Source: CAWBYL01 sp963793025
Lineage (GTDB): Bacteria; Actinomycetota; Acidimicrobiia; Acidimicrobiales; Acidimicrobilacustridaceae
Length of the DNA stretch: 64,000 bases
Direction of reading: 5' to 3'
Assembly: GCA_963793025.1 (NCBI GenBank)
Contig: CAWBYL010000006.1
Coordinates: 806,001 to 870,000, forward strand
How positions within the stretch are numbered: the stretch's first letter is position 1; the number at the start of each line of letters is the position of its first letter. The notes beneath the pieces are model-generated. The model was given only the letters and a program-made list of their open reading frames with translations. It did no database searches and had not been told where the DNA came from. A program made the position numbers and the translations under genes. Positions 49,611 to 58,559 of this stretch are shown one piece after another.

Positions 49611-50753
49611 GTGGATCTCCTCGAATATCAAGGCAAGCAGTTCTTCTCCCAGTTCGGCATCCCGATCTCCGATGGTCGGGCCGTCGACTCCGTGGAGGAG
49701 GCTGTGGCCGCCGCTGATGCGGTCGGTTACCCGGTGATGGTGAAGGCCCAGGTGCACGCCGGAGGCCGCGGCAAGGCGGGCGGCGTGAAGTTCGCCCCGG
49801 ACGAGGACGCGGTCCGCGAGCACGCCGGCAACATCCTCGGTCTCGACATCAAGGGCCACATCACTCGGATCCTGTGGATCGAACATGCCTCGGACATCGC
49901 CGAGGAGTACTACGCCAGCTTCACCCTCGACCGCTCGGCCAAGAAGCACCTGGGCATGCTGTCGGCCCAGGGCGGCGTGGAGATCGAGGAGGTGGCCGTC
50001 ACCGACCCCGACGCCATCGCCAAGATCTGGATCGACCCGGTCGAAGGGCTCTCGGCCGATGCCTGTCGCCAGTGGGTCCTGGCCGCCAAGCTGAACGCCG
50101 ACGTCACCGACGGGGCCGTGGAGATGCTGCTGAAGCTCTACACCGCCTACACCGACGGCGACGCCGACCTGGCCGAGATCAACCCTCTGATCGTCAAGAC
50201 CGACGGCGCCGTCCACGCCCTCGACGCCAAGGTCACCCTCGACGACAACGCCGAGTTCCGCCACGAGTGGGGCGACTACGAGCTCACTCAGGTGCGCGAC
50301 GTCCGGGAGGAGGCAGCCCACGAGAAGGGGCTGCAGTACGTCGGACTCGACGGCGACGTCGGCATCATCGCCAACGGTGCCGGCCTCGCCATGAGCACTC
50401 TCGACGTCGTGAACCAGGCCGGTGGCGAGGCCGCCAACTTCCTCGACATCGGCGGCGGCGCCAACGCCGAGGTCATGGCCGGAGCGCTCCAGGTCATCAA
50501 CGACGACCCCAAGGTGAAGTCGATCTTCATCAACATCTTCGGCGGGATCACCCGTGGCGAAGAGGTGGCCAAGGGCATCATCGGCGCCCTCGAGATGGTC
50601 GACATCACCGCCCCGATCGTGATCCGCCTCGACGGCACCAACGCCGAGGAGGGTCGAGAGCTGCTCGAGCCCCACCTGTCCGAGAAGCTTCAGAGCAAGC
50701 CGACCATGCTCGAGGCCGCCGCCACGGCGGTCCAGCTGGCGAAGAAGAACTGA
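49611..50753 (+). CDS. sucC: Succinate-CoA ligase (ADP-forming) subunit beta
   Basis: SucC (380 residues) is the ATP-grasp subunit of the TCA-cycle enzyme making succinate, ATP and CoA. MDLLEYQGKQFFSQFGIPIS, KAQVHAGGRGKAGGVKF, AEINPLIV and FINIFGGITRGEEVAKGI are typical. GTG 49611 is preceded at eight bases by TACCTT (49597-49602), with TTGGGA at 49572-49577, again a leaderless layout. It forms an operon with sucD. Confidence 0.97.
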   Translation: MDLLEYQGKQFFSQFGIPISDGRAVDSVEEAVAAADAVGYPVMVKAQVHAGGRGKAGGVKFAPDEDAVREHAGNILGLDIKGHITRILWIEHASDIAEEYYASFTLDRSAKKHLGMLSAQGGVEIEEVAVTDPDAIAKIWIDPVEGLSADACRQWVLAAKLNADVTDGAVEMLLKLYTAYTDGDADLAEINPLIVKTDGAVHALDAKVTLDDNAEFRHEWGDYELTQVRDVREEAAHEKGLQYVGLDGDVGIIANGAGLAMSTLDVVNQAGGEAANFLDIGGGANAEVMAGALQVINDDPKVKSIFINIFGGITRGEEVAKGIIGALEMVDITAPIVIRLDGTNAEEGRELLEPHLSEKLQSKPTMLEAAATAVQLAKKN

Positions 50754-50760
50754 GGAACTC

Positions 50761-51654
50761 GTGAGCATCTTCGTCGACGAGACCACCAAGGTCGTCTACC
50801 AGGGCCTCACCGGCTCTCAGGGGCGCTTCTACGGCCTCCGCAACCGTGACTACGGCACCAACGTCGTCGCCGGCACCAACCCCAAGAAGGCGGGGGAGGA
50901 CGTCGAGGGCATCCCGATCTTCGCCAACGTGGGCGACGCCGTGAAGGAGACCGGGGCCAACGCCTCGTGCATCTTCATCCCCGCCCCTGGCGTGCGCGCC
51001 GCGGTGATGGACGCGGCCGAGGGAGGCGTCGAGTTCATCGTGTGCATCACCGAGGGCGTTCCCGCCCACGACGAGGCCTGGTTCTACAACGAGCTCAAGG
51101 CCTCGCACCCGAACGTGCGCCTGCTCGGCCCCAACTGCCCCGGCATCATCAGCCCCGGCAAGACCAACATCGGCATCACCGCTGGCGAGATCGCCAAGCC
51201 TGGCGGTCCGGTCGGCATCGTCAGCCGTTCCGGCACGCTCACCTACCAGGCCCTGTACGAGCTGAAGCTCCAGGACATCGGCGTGACCACCTGTGTCGGC
51301 ATCGGCGGTGACCCGGTCCCCGGCACGTCCTTCATCGACTGCCTGGAGGCCTTCGAGGCCGATCCCGACACCAAGGCCGTGATGATGATCGGCGAGATCG
51401 GTGGCTCGGCCGAGGAAGAGGCGGCGGAGTTCATCAAGAACAAGATGAGCAAGCCGGTCGTGTCCTACGTCGCCGGGGTCACCGCCCCTCCCGGGAAGAA
51501 GATGGGCCATGCCGGCGCCATCGTCTCCGGGGGCAAGGGCACCGCCGCCGCCAAGATGGAGGCCCTAGAGGCCGCCGGCGTGCGAGTGGGCAACAACCCG
51601 ACCGAAGCCGGTGAGCTCATGGTCGAGGTCGTGCGGGAGCACGGCTGGGCCTGA
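50761..51654 (+). CDS. sucD: Succinate-CoA ligase subunit alpha
   Basis: SucD (297 residues) binds CoA and carries the phosphorylated histidine. KVVYQGLTGSQGRFYGLRNR, NCPGIISPGKTNIGI and GHAGAIVSGGKGTA (phospho-His) are present. GTG 50761 follows sucC by seven bases. Strong hairpins follow the gene. Confidence 0.97.
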   Translation: MSIFVDETTKVVYQGLTGSQGRFYGLRNRDYGTNVVAGTNPKKAGEDVEGIPIFANVGDAVKETGANASCIFIPAPGVRAAVMDAAEGGVEFIVCITEGVPAHDEAWFYNELKASHPNVRLLGPNCPGIISPGKTNIGITAGEIAKPGGPVGIVSRSGTLTYQALYELKLQDIGVTTCVGIGGDPVPGTSFIDCLEAFEADPDTKAVMMIGEIGGSAEEEAAEFIKNKMSKPVVSYVAGVTAPPGKKMGHAGAIVSGGKGTAAAKMEALEAAGVRVGNNPTEAGELMVEVVREHGWA

Positions 51655-51662
51655 TCGACCCG

Positions 51663-51725
51663 GACGAGCGCACGCGCTCGTCGCTGAACGAGACACGAGC
51701 CGGTGGCCCGGGCCACCGGCTCGTG
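51663..51725. terminator. Tandem hairpins between sucD and the SARP gene
   Basis: A hairpin GACGAGCG-CACG-CGCTCGTC (51663-51682) is followed by a perfect 32-bp palindrome (51694-51725; arms CACGAGCCGGTGGCCC and its complement). It lies between convergent stops and should terminate both strands. Confidence 0.75.
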
Positions 51726-51730
51726 CGCGC

Positions 51731-54715
51731 CTAGACCAGCTCGTCGAGCGCAGCCAGAGCGAACGCCACCACGGCCTCGTCGGTCATCGCCGAGCCGCGC
51801 CGCTCGAGCTCCTCGACCCGGTCCCGGCCCAGGTGGCGCTCGACACCGTCCAGCGCGGTACGCAGGTCGTCGATGTCGGGGGGAGCGATGGGGAGGGCTG
51901 CTGTTGCGCCGGCGGCGGTGACGGCTCCCGAGAGGAGCACGGCCTTCTCGTCATCCCCGACCGCGGCGAGGAGGCCGACGAGCTGGCGCAGGCTCAGCCA
52001 CTGGTTGGCCCAGTCCCCGCCGCGGTACCAGGTCTCGACCACCTCCCGGAACCCGCGCATCGCGATCTCGACCTCCCCCTGGCTCGCCCGCAGTGTCATG
52101 GCCTCGGTCATGGCGAAGGCGTGGAGCCAGCGGTTCCCCACCGACCGCGCCAGCTCGGCCGCCTCCTCGAGGTGGGCGATGGCGGCCCCGGTCTCGGACC
52201 CGCTTCCGGCCACCGCCAACCCGGCTGCGTAGTGGGCGTGGGCGAGAGCGGTCGGACTGCCGCACCGGTGGGCCGCCACCAGGGCCTCGTCGGCCAGGGC
52301 GGCGCCGCGGTCGGATCGGCCCTGGCTCGTCTGGGCGACCGACTGCATGTAGAGGCCGTGGGCGATCCGGCCGTCGCTCCCGCCGCGCTCGGCACAGGCG
52401 ACGAGGCGGTCGACCCATACCGTCGCCGCCTGGGGGTCGTCACCGTAGAAGAGGGCGTTGCCGAGCACTCGCTCGGCCAGGCCTGTCGACTCCAGACCGA
52501 GCCGTACTCCGGCGCCGAGCGACCGCTCGGCCAGCTCCACCGCCCGGCGCACCTCGCCCCGCACGAAGCACCCGTAGCCGGCGATGGCCACGTTGACCGG
52601 CAGCAGCGGGTGGTCGCGGGCGCTGGCCAACTCGCTCGCCGCCTCGGCCCACGCCACGACCTCGTAGCGGATCCGTCGGAAGGCGTACTCGCTGGTGGCC
52701 GCTGCGATCCGCAGGCCGGAGTCGGCGTCGTCGATCTCGACGGCGGTGCCCATGGCGGCGCGTAGGTTCGCCAGCTCCCGATCGAGGACGTCGACCGCGT
52801 GCTTCTCGTGCCGGTTGTCGAGAGACTCGGCGCAGTCCTCGGCGACGGCCACGAACGTGTGGACGTGGGCCTGCCGGAAGCGCTCGGCGTCCGGTGACTC
52901 CGCCAGCCGGGCGCTGGCGAACTGGCGGATCGTCTCCAGCTGGCGGTAGCGAACCCGGCCTTGGTGGCTGTCGGCGATGACGAGGGACTTCTCGACCAGG
53001 CCCACGAGCACGGCGACGATCCGGGACGGGTCGAGCGCGCTGTCGGCGCAGGTGCGCTCGACGGCGTCGAGCTCGAAGCCACCGGAGAAGACGGAGAGCC
53101 GGGCGAGGAGCTCGCGCTGCTCGTCGGTGAGTAGCTCGTAGGACCACTGCACGACGTCGTGGAGCGTGCGATGGCGTGGTTCCGAGGCCGGCCCCCGGTC
53201 GAGCAGGTCGAAGCGCTCGTTCAGGCGGTCGGTCAGCTGTCGGGGGCTCATCGAACCCATGCGCGCCGCCGCCAACTGGAGGGCGAGGGGCAGGCCGTCC
53301 AGCTCGGTGCAGAGCTCGGCGACGGCCCGGCAGGTGTGCTCGTCGAAGGTGAAGTCGTGGGCGGCGTCGCTGGCCCTCGACACGAACAGCTGGACGGCCG
53401 GTGACGCCCCCACCTCGGCGACCGAGCCGTCGATGTCGTCGGGGAGCCGGAGCGGGTGCACCGACCACACCCGCTCGCCGGGCACCCCGAGCGGCTCACG
53501 GCTGGTGGCCAGGATCCGCAGACCCGGACACCATCGCAGGACCTCGCCGACCAGCGGTGCGGTGGAGGCGATCACATGCTCGCAGTTGTCGAGCACGAGG
53601 AGGAGCTCACGCTGGGCGAGGACGTCCACGATCGACTCCTCGAGGGTCCGTCCCTGCCGTCGTTCGACGTCCAACCCGGCGGCGACGGCGACCGGAACGG
53701 CGCTGGCGTCGGCCACTGCGGCCAGCTCCACGAGGCGTACGGTCCGGCCGGCGGCGGCGGAGCGGCGGGCGAGCTCGGTGGCCAGATGGGACTTGCCGAC
53801 GCCACCGGTCCCGGTCAGGGTCACGAGGCGGTTCCGGGCGACCAGCTCCGCGAGGTCGGCGAGCTCGCCGTCGCGACCCAACAGGGCGGTGGTGGCCATC
53901 GGGATCCGGACCGCCTCGGTGCGGGCCGACTCGGCAGGACCGCGGGCCGGTGCAGGGTGGACCGGTGCCGCGTCGAGCAGCGAAGGATCGTCGGTGGCCA
54001 CCGCCTGTTCGAGGTCCCGGAAGGCCCGGGACGGTTCGAGGCCCAGCTCCTCGTCCAACGTGGTTCGCAGCTCGTGGGCCCGACGCAGCGCGTCTCCTTG
54101 GCGCCCGCTGCGCATCAGGGCCAACACCAGCTGGGCCCAGAACCGTTCCCGTAGCGGATTGTCCCGGGTCAGCGCTTCCAGCTCGCCGACCACACCGGTG
54201 GGGTCCCCGGCGGCCAGGCGGGCGTCCACGCGGGCCTCGAGGGCGACCAGCCGCAGTTCGTCGAGGCGGACGGCCTCCGGTCGGGCCCAGTCGGTGTCGG
54301 CGAACTCGGCGAACGCGCCACCGCGCCAGAGGGCGAGCGCTTCGCCGAGAGCCCGGGTCGCGGCTTCGGGATCGCGACCGGCGAGCGACCGCCCGTAGCT
54401 GAGTCGTTCCTCGAACCGATCGGCGTCCACCAGCGTCGGGTCGACATCGAGCACGTAGCCGGGGGCGCGGTGGGCGAGCTCGACCTCGGGGTTGGACCCG
54501 ATGGTCTGGCGGAGCTTCGACAGATGGGTCTGCAGCGTGGCGTGGGCGGTGGGAGGTGGACGCTGGCCCCAGAGCGCCTCGGCCAGCTCGTCCTCGGACA
54601 CGACGTCGCGACGGCGAGCCAGCAGCGCGGCGAGCAGGAGGCGCCCGCTCGGGCCGACGGGAGTCGGCTCGGCCTCGTGGAGCAGACCGACACTTCCGAG
54701 CACTCGGAACTCCAC
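51731..54715 (-). CDS. SARP/BTAD-type regulator with NB-ARC ATPase and TPR-like region
   Basis: This large regulator has 994 residues. Residues 1-95 are an OmpR-like winged helix (MEFRVLGSVGLLHEAEPTPV, LLLAALLARRRDVVSEDELA). Residues about 96-245 are the bacterial transcriptional activation domain (LEPSRAFRDLEQAV). Then comes an NB-ARC-type ATPase with Walker A LTGTGGVGKSHLATEL at about 300-315 and Walker B LLLVLDNCEHV near 370. The rest is alpha-helical, probably TPR-like. Such proteins activate genes by binding direct repeats beside promoters; matching repeats lie upstream of the two + strand genes next door. GTG at 54715 has CACACT six bases upstream (54722-54727), a likely leaderless promoter. 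Confidence 0.92.
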   Translation of the reverse strand: MEFRVLGSVGLLHEAEPTPVGPSGRLLLAALLARRRDVVSEDELAEALWGQRPPPTAHATLQTHLSKLRQTIGSNPEVELAHRAPGYVLDVDPTLVDADRFEERLSYGRSLAGRDPEAATRALGEALALWRGGAFAEFADTDWARPEAVRLDELRLVALEARVDARLAAGDPTGVVGELEALTRDNPLRERFWAQLVLALMRSGRQGDALRRAHELRTTLDEELGLEPSRAFRDLEQAVATDDPSLLDAAPVHPAPARGPAESARTEAVRIPMATTALLGRDGELADLAELVARNRLVTLTGTGGVGKSHLATELARRSAAAGRTVRLVELAAVADASAVPVAVAAGLDVERRQGRTLEESIVDVLAQRELLLVLDNCEHVIASTAPLVGEVLRWCPGLRILATSREPLGVPGERVWSVHPLRLPDDIDGSVAEVGASPAVQLFVSRASDAAHDFTFDEHTCRAVAELCTELDGLPLALQLAAARMGSMSPRQLTDRLNERFDLLDRGPASEPRHRTLHDVVQWSYELLTDEQRELLARLSVFSGGFELDAVERTCADSALDPSRIVAVLVGLVEKSLVIADSHQGRVRYRQLETIRQFASARLAESPDAERFRQAHVHTFVAVAEDCAESLDNRHEKHAVDVLDRELANLRAAMGTAVEIDDADSGLRIAAATSEYAFRRIRYEVVAWAEAASELASARDHPLLPVNVAIAGYGCFVRGEVRRAVELAERSLGAGVRLGLESTGLAERVLGNALFYGDDPQAATVWVDRLVACAERGGSDGRIAHGLYMQSVAQTSQGRSDRGAALADEALVAAHRCGSPTALAHAHYAAGLAVAGSGSETGAAIAHLEEAAELARSVGNRWLHAFAMTEAMTLRASQGEVEIAMRGFREVVETWYRGGDWANQWLSLRQLVGLLAAVGDDEKAVLLSGAVTAAGATAALPIAPPDIDDLRTALDGVERHLGRDRVEELERRGSAMTDEAVVAFALAALDELV

Positions 54716-54745
54716 GGACCCAGTGTGACGCGTCGCCCGGCCGGT

Positions 54746-54800
54746 CGCGTCACGGACATCTCACCGATGGGCCACAAGGGGGAAGAGCCACGATGGGGGG
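54746..54800 (+). promoter_or_regulatory. SARP-type operator and promoter, copy 1 (methyltransferase gene)
   Basis: TCACGGA (54750-54756) and TCACCGA (54761-54767) are direct repeats 11 bp apart, one DNA turn, as bound by SARP proteins. A shared CACGAT -10-like element (54789-54794) follows 28 bases after the second repeat start. The 55-bp block matches copy 2 at 43 positions by eye. It lies between the regulator and the methyltransferase gene. Confidence 0.7.
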
Positions 54801-54885
54801 ACCGATCGGAGAGGCCGTCGGGCTGAGAGACGGAGACCGACATGGGGATTCCCGCGCAGCGCGTAGCACCCGAAACGACGGGGCC

Positions 54886-55698
54886 ATGACGGCGAACGTC
54901 GAAGCCAACTACAGCCGGGGTGGCCTCCAACAGGCGGTGCTGGACGCCATCGTCGCCGCCGGCATGGATCCCGACGATCTCGACCCCGACCTCCTGGCGC
55001 CGGCTGAGGAGTTCCATACGCTCGGCCGACCGGCGACCGTGGCCCTGGCCGACGCCGCGTCGATCGGTGCCGACGATCGGGTGCTCGACGTCGGCTGCGG
55101 ACTGGGTGGGCCCGCGCGCTATCTGGCGCGCGAACGGGGGTGCCACGTGATCGGCGTCGATCTCACCCAGGAGTTCTGCGACGTCGCCGCCGACCTCACC
55201 CGCCGAGTGGGTCTCGACGACCGGGTGCAGATCCGCCACGGAGACGCCTTGGCCCTCTCGGATGCGGATGGTTCGTTCGACGTGGTGTGGACACAGCACG
55301 TGTCGATGAACATCGAGGACAAGGCCGGCTTCTACCGCGAGATGCGACGAGTGGTCCGCACAGGTGGTCGTCTCGCCTTCTTCGACCTCCTCAGAGGGCC
55401 GAGCACGCCGATCCACTTCCCCGTGCCGTGGGCCGAGGGTCCTGAGTCGAGCTCGTTGGCGACGGTCGAGGCGACCCGAGTCCTGCTCGCGGCCGCCGCG
55501 TTCGAGGTGAACGTCTGGGAGGACCTGACGGCCGATGCCATGGACTTCTACGCCGCCCTCGCCGCCGGTCCGGCCTCCGCGCAGCCCCTCGGTCTGCACC
55601 TGGTCATCGCCAACATGGCGGAGAAGGGCGCGAACTTGAAGCGCAACGTCGAGGAAGGCCGGCTCACGCTCATCCGGTGTGTGGCCCGAGCCGTGTGA
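54886..55698 (+). CDS. SAM-dependent methyltransferase
   Basis: This is a 270-residue class I methyltransferase. Motif I is VLDVGCGLGGPARYLA, followed by VIGVDLTQEF, VQIRHGDAL and FDVVWTQHVSMNIED. The layout resembles small-molecule methyltransferases of the sarcosine/dimethylglycine or tocopherol type; the substrate is unknown. ATG 54886 (MTANVEANYSRGGLQ) is preferred on similarity, although the ribosome binding site is weak. ATG 54793 is in frame but lies on the presumed -10. It is preceded by a SARP-type operator. Confidence 0.87.
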   Translation: MTANVEANYSRGGLQQAVLDAIVAAGMDPDDLDPDLLAPAEEFHTLGRPATVALADAASIGADDRVLDVGCGLGGPARYLARERGCHVIGVDLTQEFCDVAADLTRRVGLDDRVQIRHGDALALSDADGSFDVVWTQHVSMNIEDKAGFYREMRRVVRTGGRLAFFDLLRGPSTPIHFPVPWAEGPESSSLATVEATRVLLAAAAFEVNVWEDLTADAMDFYAALAAGPASAQPLGLHLVIANMAEKGANLKRNVEEGRLTLIRCVARAV

Positions 55699-55709
55699 CC
55701 TGGCCGCCT

Positions 55710-55764
55710 CGCGTCACCGACAGCTCACCGACGGGCCACAAGGGCACCACGTCACGATGCGGTG
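55710..55764 (+). promoter_or_regulatory. SARP-type operator and promoter, copy 2 (cupin gene)
   Basis: Two identical TCACCGA heptamers (55714-55720 and 55725-55731) are 11 bp apart, with CACGAT (55753-55758) at the same 28-base spacing as in copy 1. The first 35 bases of the block match copy 1 at 32 positions. It starts 12 bases after the methyltransferase stop. Confidence 0.7.
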
Positions 55765-55809
55765 GACCCGACAGAACACGCTGTCGGGACGAGCAGGAGG
55801 ACCGAGGCC

Positions 55810-56205
55810 ATGCGAATCGCCAAGCAGGACGTGCCGGTGAAGATCGAGGTGCCAGGAGCGGTGGCCCGACAGCTGCCCGAGTTCGGCGACGCCACGGGCT
55901 ACGGGGCGATGGGCGGGGAGTACTTCTCGCTCGCCACCGGGACGGACATCGCGCCGCTGCTGGTGGGGCTGAAGGGTGACCTGTGCCAGGCGCCCCACTG
56001 GGGTTACTTCATCTCCGGAGAAGCCGTCATCACCTTCGGCGACGCCAGCACCGAGACCTGTCGGGGCGGCGACATCTTCTTCTGGCCGGCCGGGCACACG
56101 GTGAGGGTGACCGACGATGCCGAGGTCATCCTGTTCAGCCCGGCCGTCGAGCACACCCACGCGCTGGACCACATGCTGGCCAAGCTCGCCGGATCGCCCC
56201 AGTGA
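55810..56205 (+). CDS. Cupin domain protein
   Basis: This is a 131-residue single cupin. The two cupin motifs are visible around APHWGYFISGEAVITFGD and GGDIFFWPAGHTVRV, with a further HTHALDHML near the end that may bind metal. It starts MRIAKQDVPVKIEVPGAVAR, a form seen in actinobacterial cupins of unknown role. AGGAGG at 55796-55801 fixes ATG 55810. The next gene overlaps it by four bases, so both are probably made together under the SARP-type promoter. Confidence 0.88.
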   Translation: MRIAKQDVPVKIEVPGAVARQLPEFGDATGYGAMGGEYFSLATGTDIAPLLVGLKGDLCQAPHWGYFISGEAVITFGDASTETCRGGDIFFWPAGHTVRVTDDAEVILFSPAVEHTHALDHMLAKLAGSPQ

Positions 56206-56819
56206 GCCTCGATCGAGGGGCACTCGACCTGGCGGACGGCGTCGACGGCGGGGCCCAACTGGGTGAGATCGTGCCGATGCTCGGTGCGGTGGTGGCCCGG
56301 GTGCGACCCGTCGACCTGAACATGTCGACGCCCTGTGCCGCATGGACCACCCGCGATCTGCTCAACCACGTGATCGGTGGAGCCCAGATGTACGCCGGTG
56401 CGCTCGGTGGCGGTGAGGTCCATGACATCTCGGGCCGGCTCCCCGACGTGATCGGCGACGATCCGATGGCGGCTTTCGGGGCGGCGGCTGAGGCCTTCGG
56501 GGCCGCCACTCAGCAGCCCGGGGCGATGGATCGGGTGCTGTCCACGGCTGTCGGTCCGCTGTCGGCTCCGACCTTCCTGCGTTATGTGGCGTTCGACCTG
56601 CTGATGCACAGCTGGGACCTGGCCACCGCCCTCGGTGTGGAGATCGAGGTGACCGATCCGGTGCTGGCGGAGATCGACGCCTTCGCCCACCTGGCGCTGC
56701 TGGACGCTCATCGCGACGGGATCAACTTCGGCCCGCCGCTCGTCGCACCGACCGGCTCCTCGCCGTTGGAGGTCCTGGTGGCCTACAGCGGCCGCAACCC
56801 TGTCGGAGCTACGCGCTGA
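56202..56819 (+). CDS. TIGR03086/mycothiol-dependent isomerase-like (DinB-fold) protein
   Basis: This is a 205-residue protein of the DinB-like four-helix fold related to mycothiol maleylpyruvate isomerase, TIGR03086 subgroup. WTTRDLLNHVIGGAQMYAG and FDLLMHSWDLATALG supply the likely metal-binding histidines. The opening PMLGAVVARVRPVDLNMSTP is also typical. GTG 56202 overlaps the cupin stop. Members may use mycothiol, but the reaction here is unknown. Confidence 0.85.
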   Translation: MSLDRGALDLADGVDGGAQLGEIVPMLGAVVARVRPVDLNMSTPCAAWTTRDLLNHVIGGAQMYAGALGGGEVHDISGRLPDVIGDDPMAAFGAAAEAFGAATQQPGAMDRVLSTAVGPLSAPTFLRYVAFDLLMHSWDLATALGVEIEVTDPVLAEIDAFAHLALLDAHRDGINFGPPLVAPTGSSPLEVLVAYSGRNPVGATR

Positions 56820-56846
56820 GGTGGGAGGAGGTGTTGACCGGCTCGA

Positions 56847-57908
56847 TCAGGTCGAAGGGGACGGAGCACGGCGGAGTCGGAAGGCCATCACGGCCACGCA
56901 CGCCCCCGCTCCGAGCACCACATACCCCACCAACCGGGCCATGACAGGGCCGAAGCCGGGTGTGTCGTACACGATGGCGCGGATGCCGTCGGTGCCCATG
57001 CCCGGCGGGAGCCAGGCCCCGATGTGCTCCCAGAGTGCGGGGGAGAAGCTCCGCGGGAAAGGCCCACCCGCCGACGGGTTGCCCAAGACGACGAAGGCGA
57101 TGATGGCGATGCCGGTGCCGTAGATCGGCCCCGCCAGCAGCTCGACGGCCTGGACGGCCATGGTGACGGCGAGGGAGAGACCGGCACCGAAGGCGGCCAG
57201 GGCCCAGAGGTCGCCGTCGAAGGCGCCGATCACGGGGCCGACGAGGATCGCACCACCGACGCCGGACGCGACGGCGTAGCCGACGAGCAGTGCGAATCGG
57301 CGGGCGAGCCCGTCCCATCCCTCGGGATGGCGTTGGGTGAAGCCGAAGAAGGCGATCAGGAGGTATCCGCCCACCACCCAGCCCACGGCGAGATAGAAGG
57401 GCGTGAGGCCCTTGGGGTCGCCGGGCTCGAACGGGTTGACCCGTTCGACCAGGTACCCGCGCGCCGCCGACGGGTCGCGGCTGGCCAGATCGGAGTCGAC
57501 GGTGTCGAGGACCTCGCGGTAGAGGTTCTCGTAGGCGATGCTCGGCGCACCGGTGACGATGAGCAGATCCAGGGTGGGGCTGGATCCGCCGATGATGACG
57601 GCACCGGGGATCGTTCCGTCCTCCACCGCGGCGCGAGCGGTGGCGGCGTCGGCCAGCGGTGTCAGGGTCACCGCGTCGGTCTCCGTCGCCACCTGCTGTT
57701 GGAGCGTTGTCAGCACCGCGTCGGGCGCCACGATCCCGAAGGGGACGTGTCTCGGGTCGGGCTCGTGCAGGGCACCGACGTAGCTCCACACGAACGCCAG
57801 CTGCATCACGAGGATGAGCCCGATGAGCAGCGGGGTGCGGTTGGCCCACCCCGGCGTCATCGGTGCGTAGGGGTCGGACGGGGACGCCACCGCCTCGTGC
57901 GCGTTCAC
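56847..57908 (-). CDS. Membrane protein with large exported loop (DUF3533/YhgE-like)
   Basis: This is a 353-residue membrane protein. One N-terminal helix (TPLLIGLILVMQLAFVW) is followed by about 140 exported residues, then five to six helices (FYLAVGWVVGGYLLIAFFGF to VGYVVLGAGACVAVMAF). This layout resembles DUF3533, YhgE/Pip or ABC-2 type permeases without an ATPase. GTG at 57908 is preceded by TACCGT (57915-57920) and CGGAGG. The function is unknown; it is divergent from purN. Confidence 0.72.
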   Translation of the reverse strand: MNAHEAVASPSDPYAPMTPGWANRTPLLIGLILVMQLAFVWSYVGALHEPDPRHVPFGIVAPDAVLTTLQQQVATETDAVTLTPLADAATARAAVEDGTIPGAVIIGGSSPTLDLLIVTGAPSIAYENLYREVLDTVDSDLASRDPSAARGYLVERVNPFEPGDPKGLTPFYLAVGWVVGGYLLIAFFGFTQRHPEGWDGLARRFALLVGYAVASGVGGAILVGPVIGAFDGDLWALAAFGAGLSLAVTMAVQAVELLAGPIYGTGIAIIAFVVLGNPSAGGPFPRSFSPALWEHIGAWLPPGMGTDGIRAIVYDTPGFGPVMARLVGYVVLGAGACVAVMAFRLRRAPSPST

Positions 57909-57995
57909 CCTCCGACGGTAACCCTGCGCTGACCGAGAGGTGGGCTCCTGGCGCCGGGTGAGGGTCCGTGAACCGACTGCTAGGTTCGCTCGCCT

Positions 57996-58559
57996 ATGCG
58001 TCTGGCGGTACTGGCCTCGGGAAGTGGGACGATCCTCGACGCCATGTGCTCGGCCGGCATACCGGTCGCCCTCGTGGTCGTCGATCGGCCCTGTGGCGCC
58101 CAGGAGGTGGCGGCCCGCCACGGCGTCGCCGGCGAGCTGCTGGAACGTCGCAGCTTCGGTCGGGACTTCGACCGCGAGGGCTACACCGCCGAGCTGCTGG
58201 GCGTGCTGCGGGGCTGGGACGTCGAGTTGATCGCCATGGCCGGGTTCGGGACGATCCTCGGGCCGGCGCTGTTCGAGGCCTTCCCCGGGCACGTGCTCAA
58301 CACCCACCCGGCCCTGTTGCCCTCCTTCCCGGGCTGGCACGGGGTGGAGGACGCCCTGGCCTACGGGGTCAAGGTCACCGGCTGCACCGTCCATGTGGCG
58401 ACCGAGGAGGTCGACGCCGGCCCGATCCTCGCCCAGGAGGCCGTGGCCGTGCTCCCCGATGACACCGCCGCCTCGCTCCACGAGCGCATCAAGGCGGTCG
58501 AGCGCCGCATCTACATCCAGACCATCTCCGACATCATCGAAAGGGGGAGCGTCCAGTGA
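57996..58559 (+). CDS. purN: Phosphoribosylglycinamide formyltransferase
   Basis: PurN (187 residues) formylates GAR using 10-formyl-THF in purine synthesis. LAVLASGSGTILDAM, the catalytic Asn-His segment in HVLNTHPALLPSFPG, and VDAGPILAQEAV are conserved. TAGGTT (57981-57986), nine bases before the ATG, suggests a leaderless or near-leaderless start. It overlaps purH by four bases. Confidence 0.96.
   Translation: MRLAVLASGSGTILDAMCSAGIPVALVVVDRPCGAQEVAARHGVAGELLERRSFGRDFDREGYTAELLGVLRGWDVELIAMAGFGTILGPALFEAFPGHVLNTHPALLPSFPGWHGVEDALAYGVKVTGCTVHVATEEVDAGPILAQEAVAVLPDDTAASLHERIKAVERRIYIQTISDIIERGSVQ

Noticed and set aside
51611..52765. 384-residue + strand frame opposite the SARP gene
   Set aside because: Low-complexity Arg/Pro/Gly/His composition and full overlap with a well-supported regulator gene.
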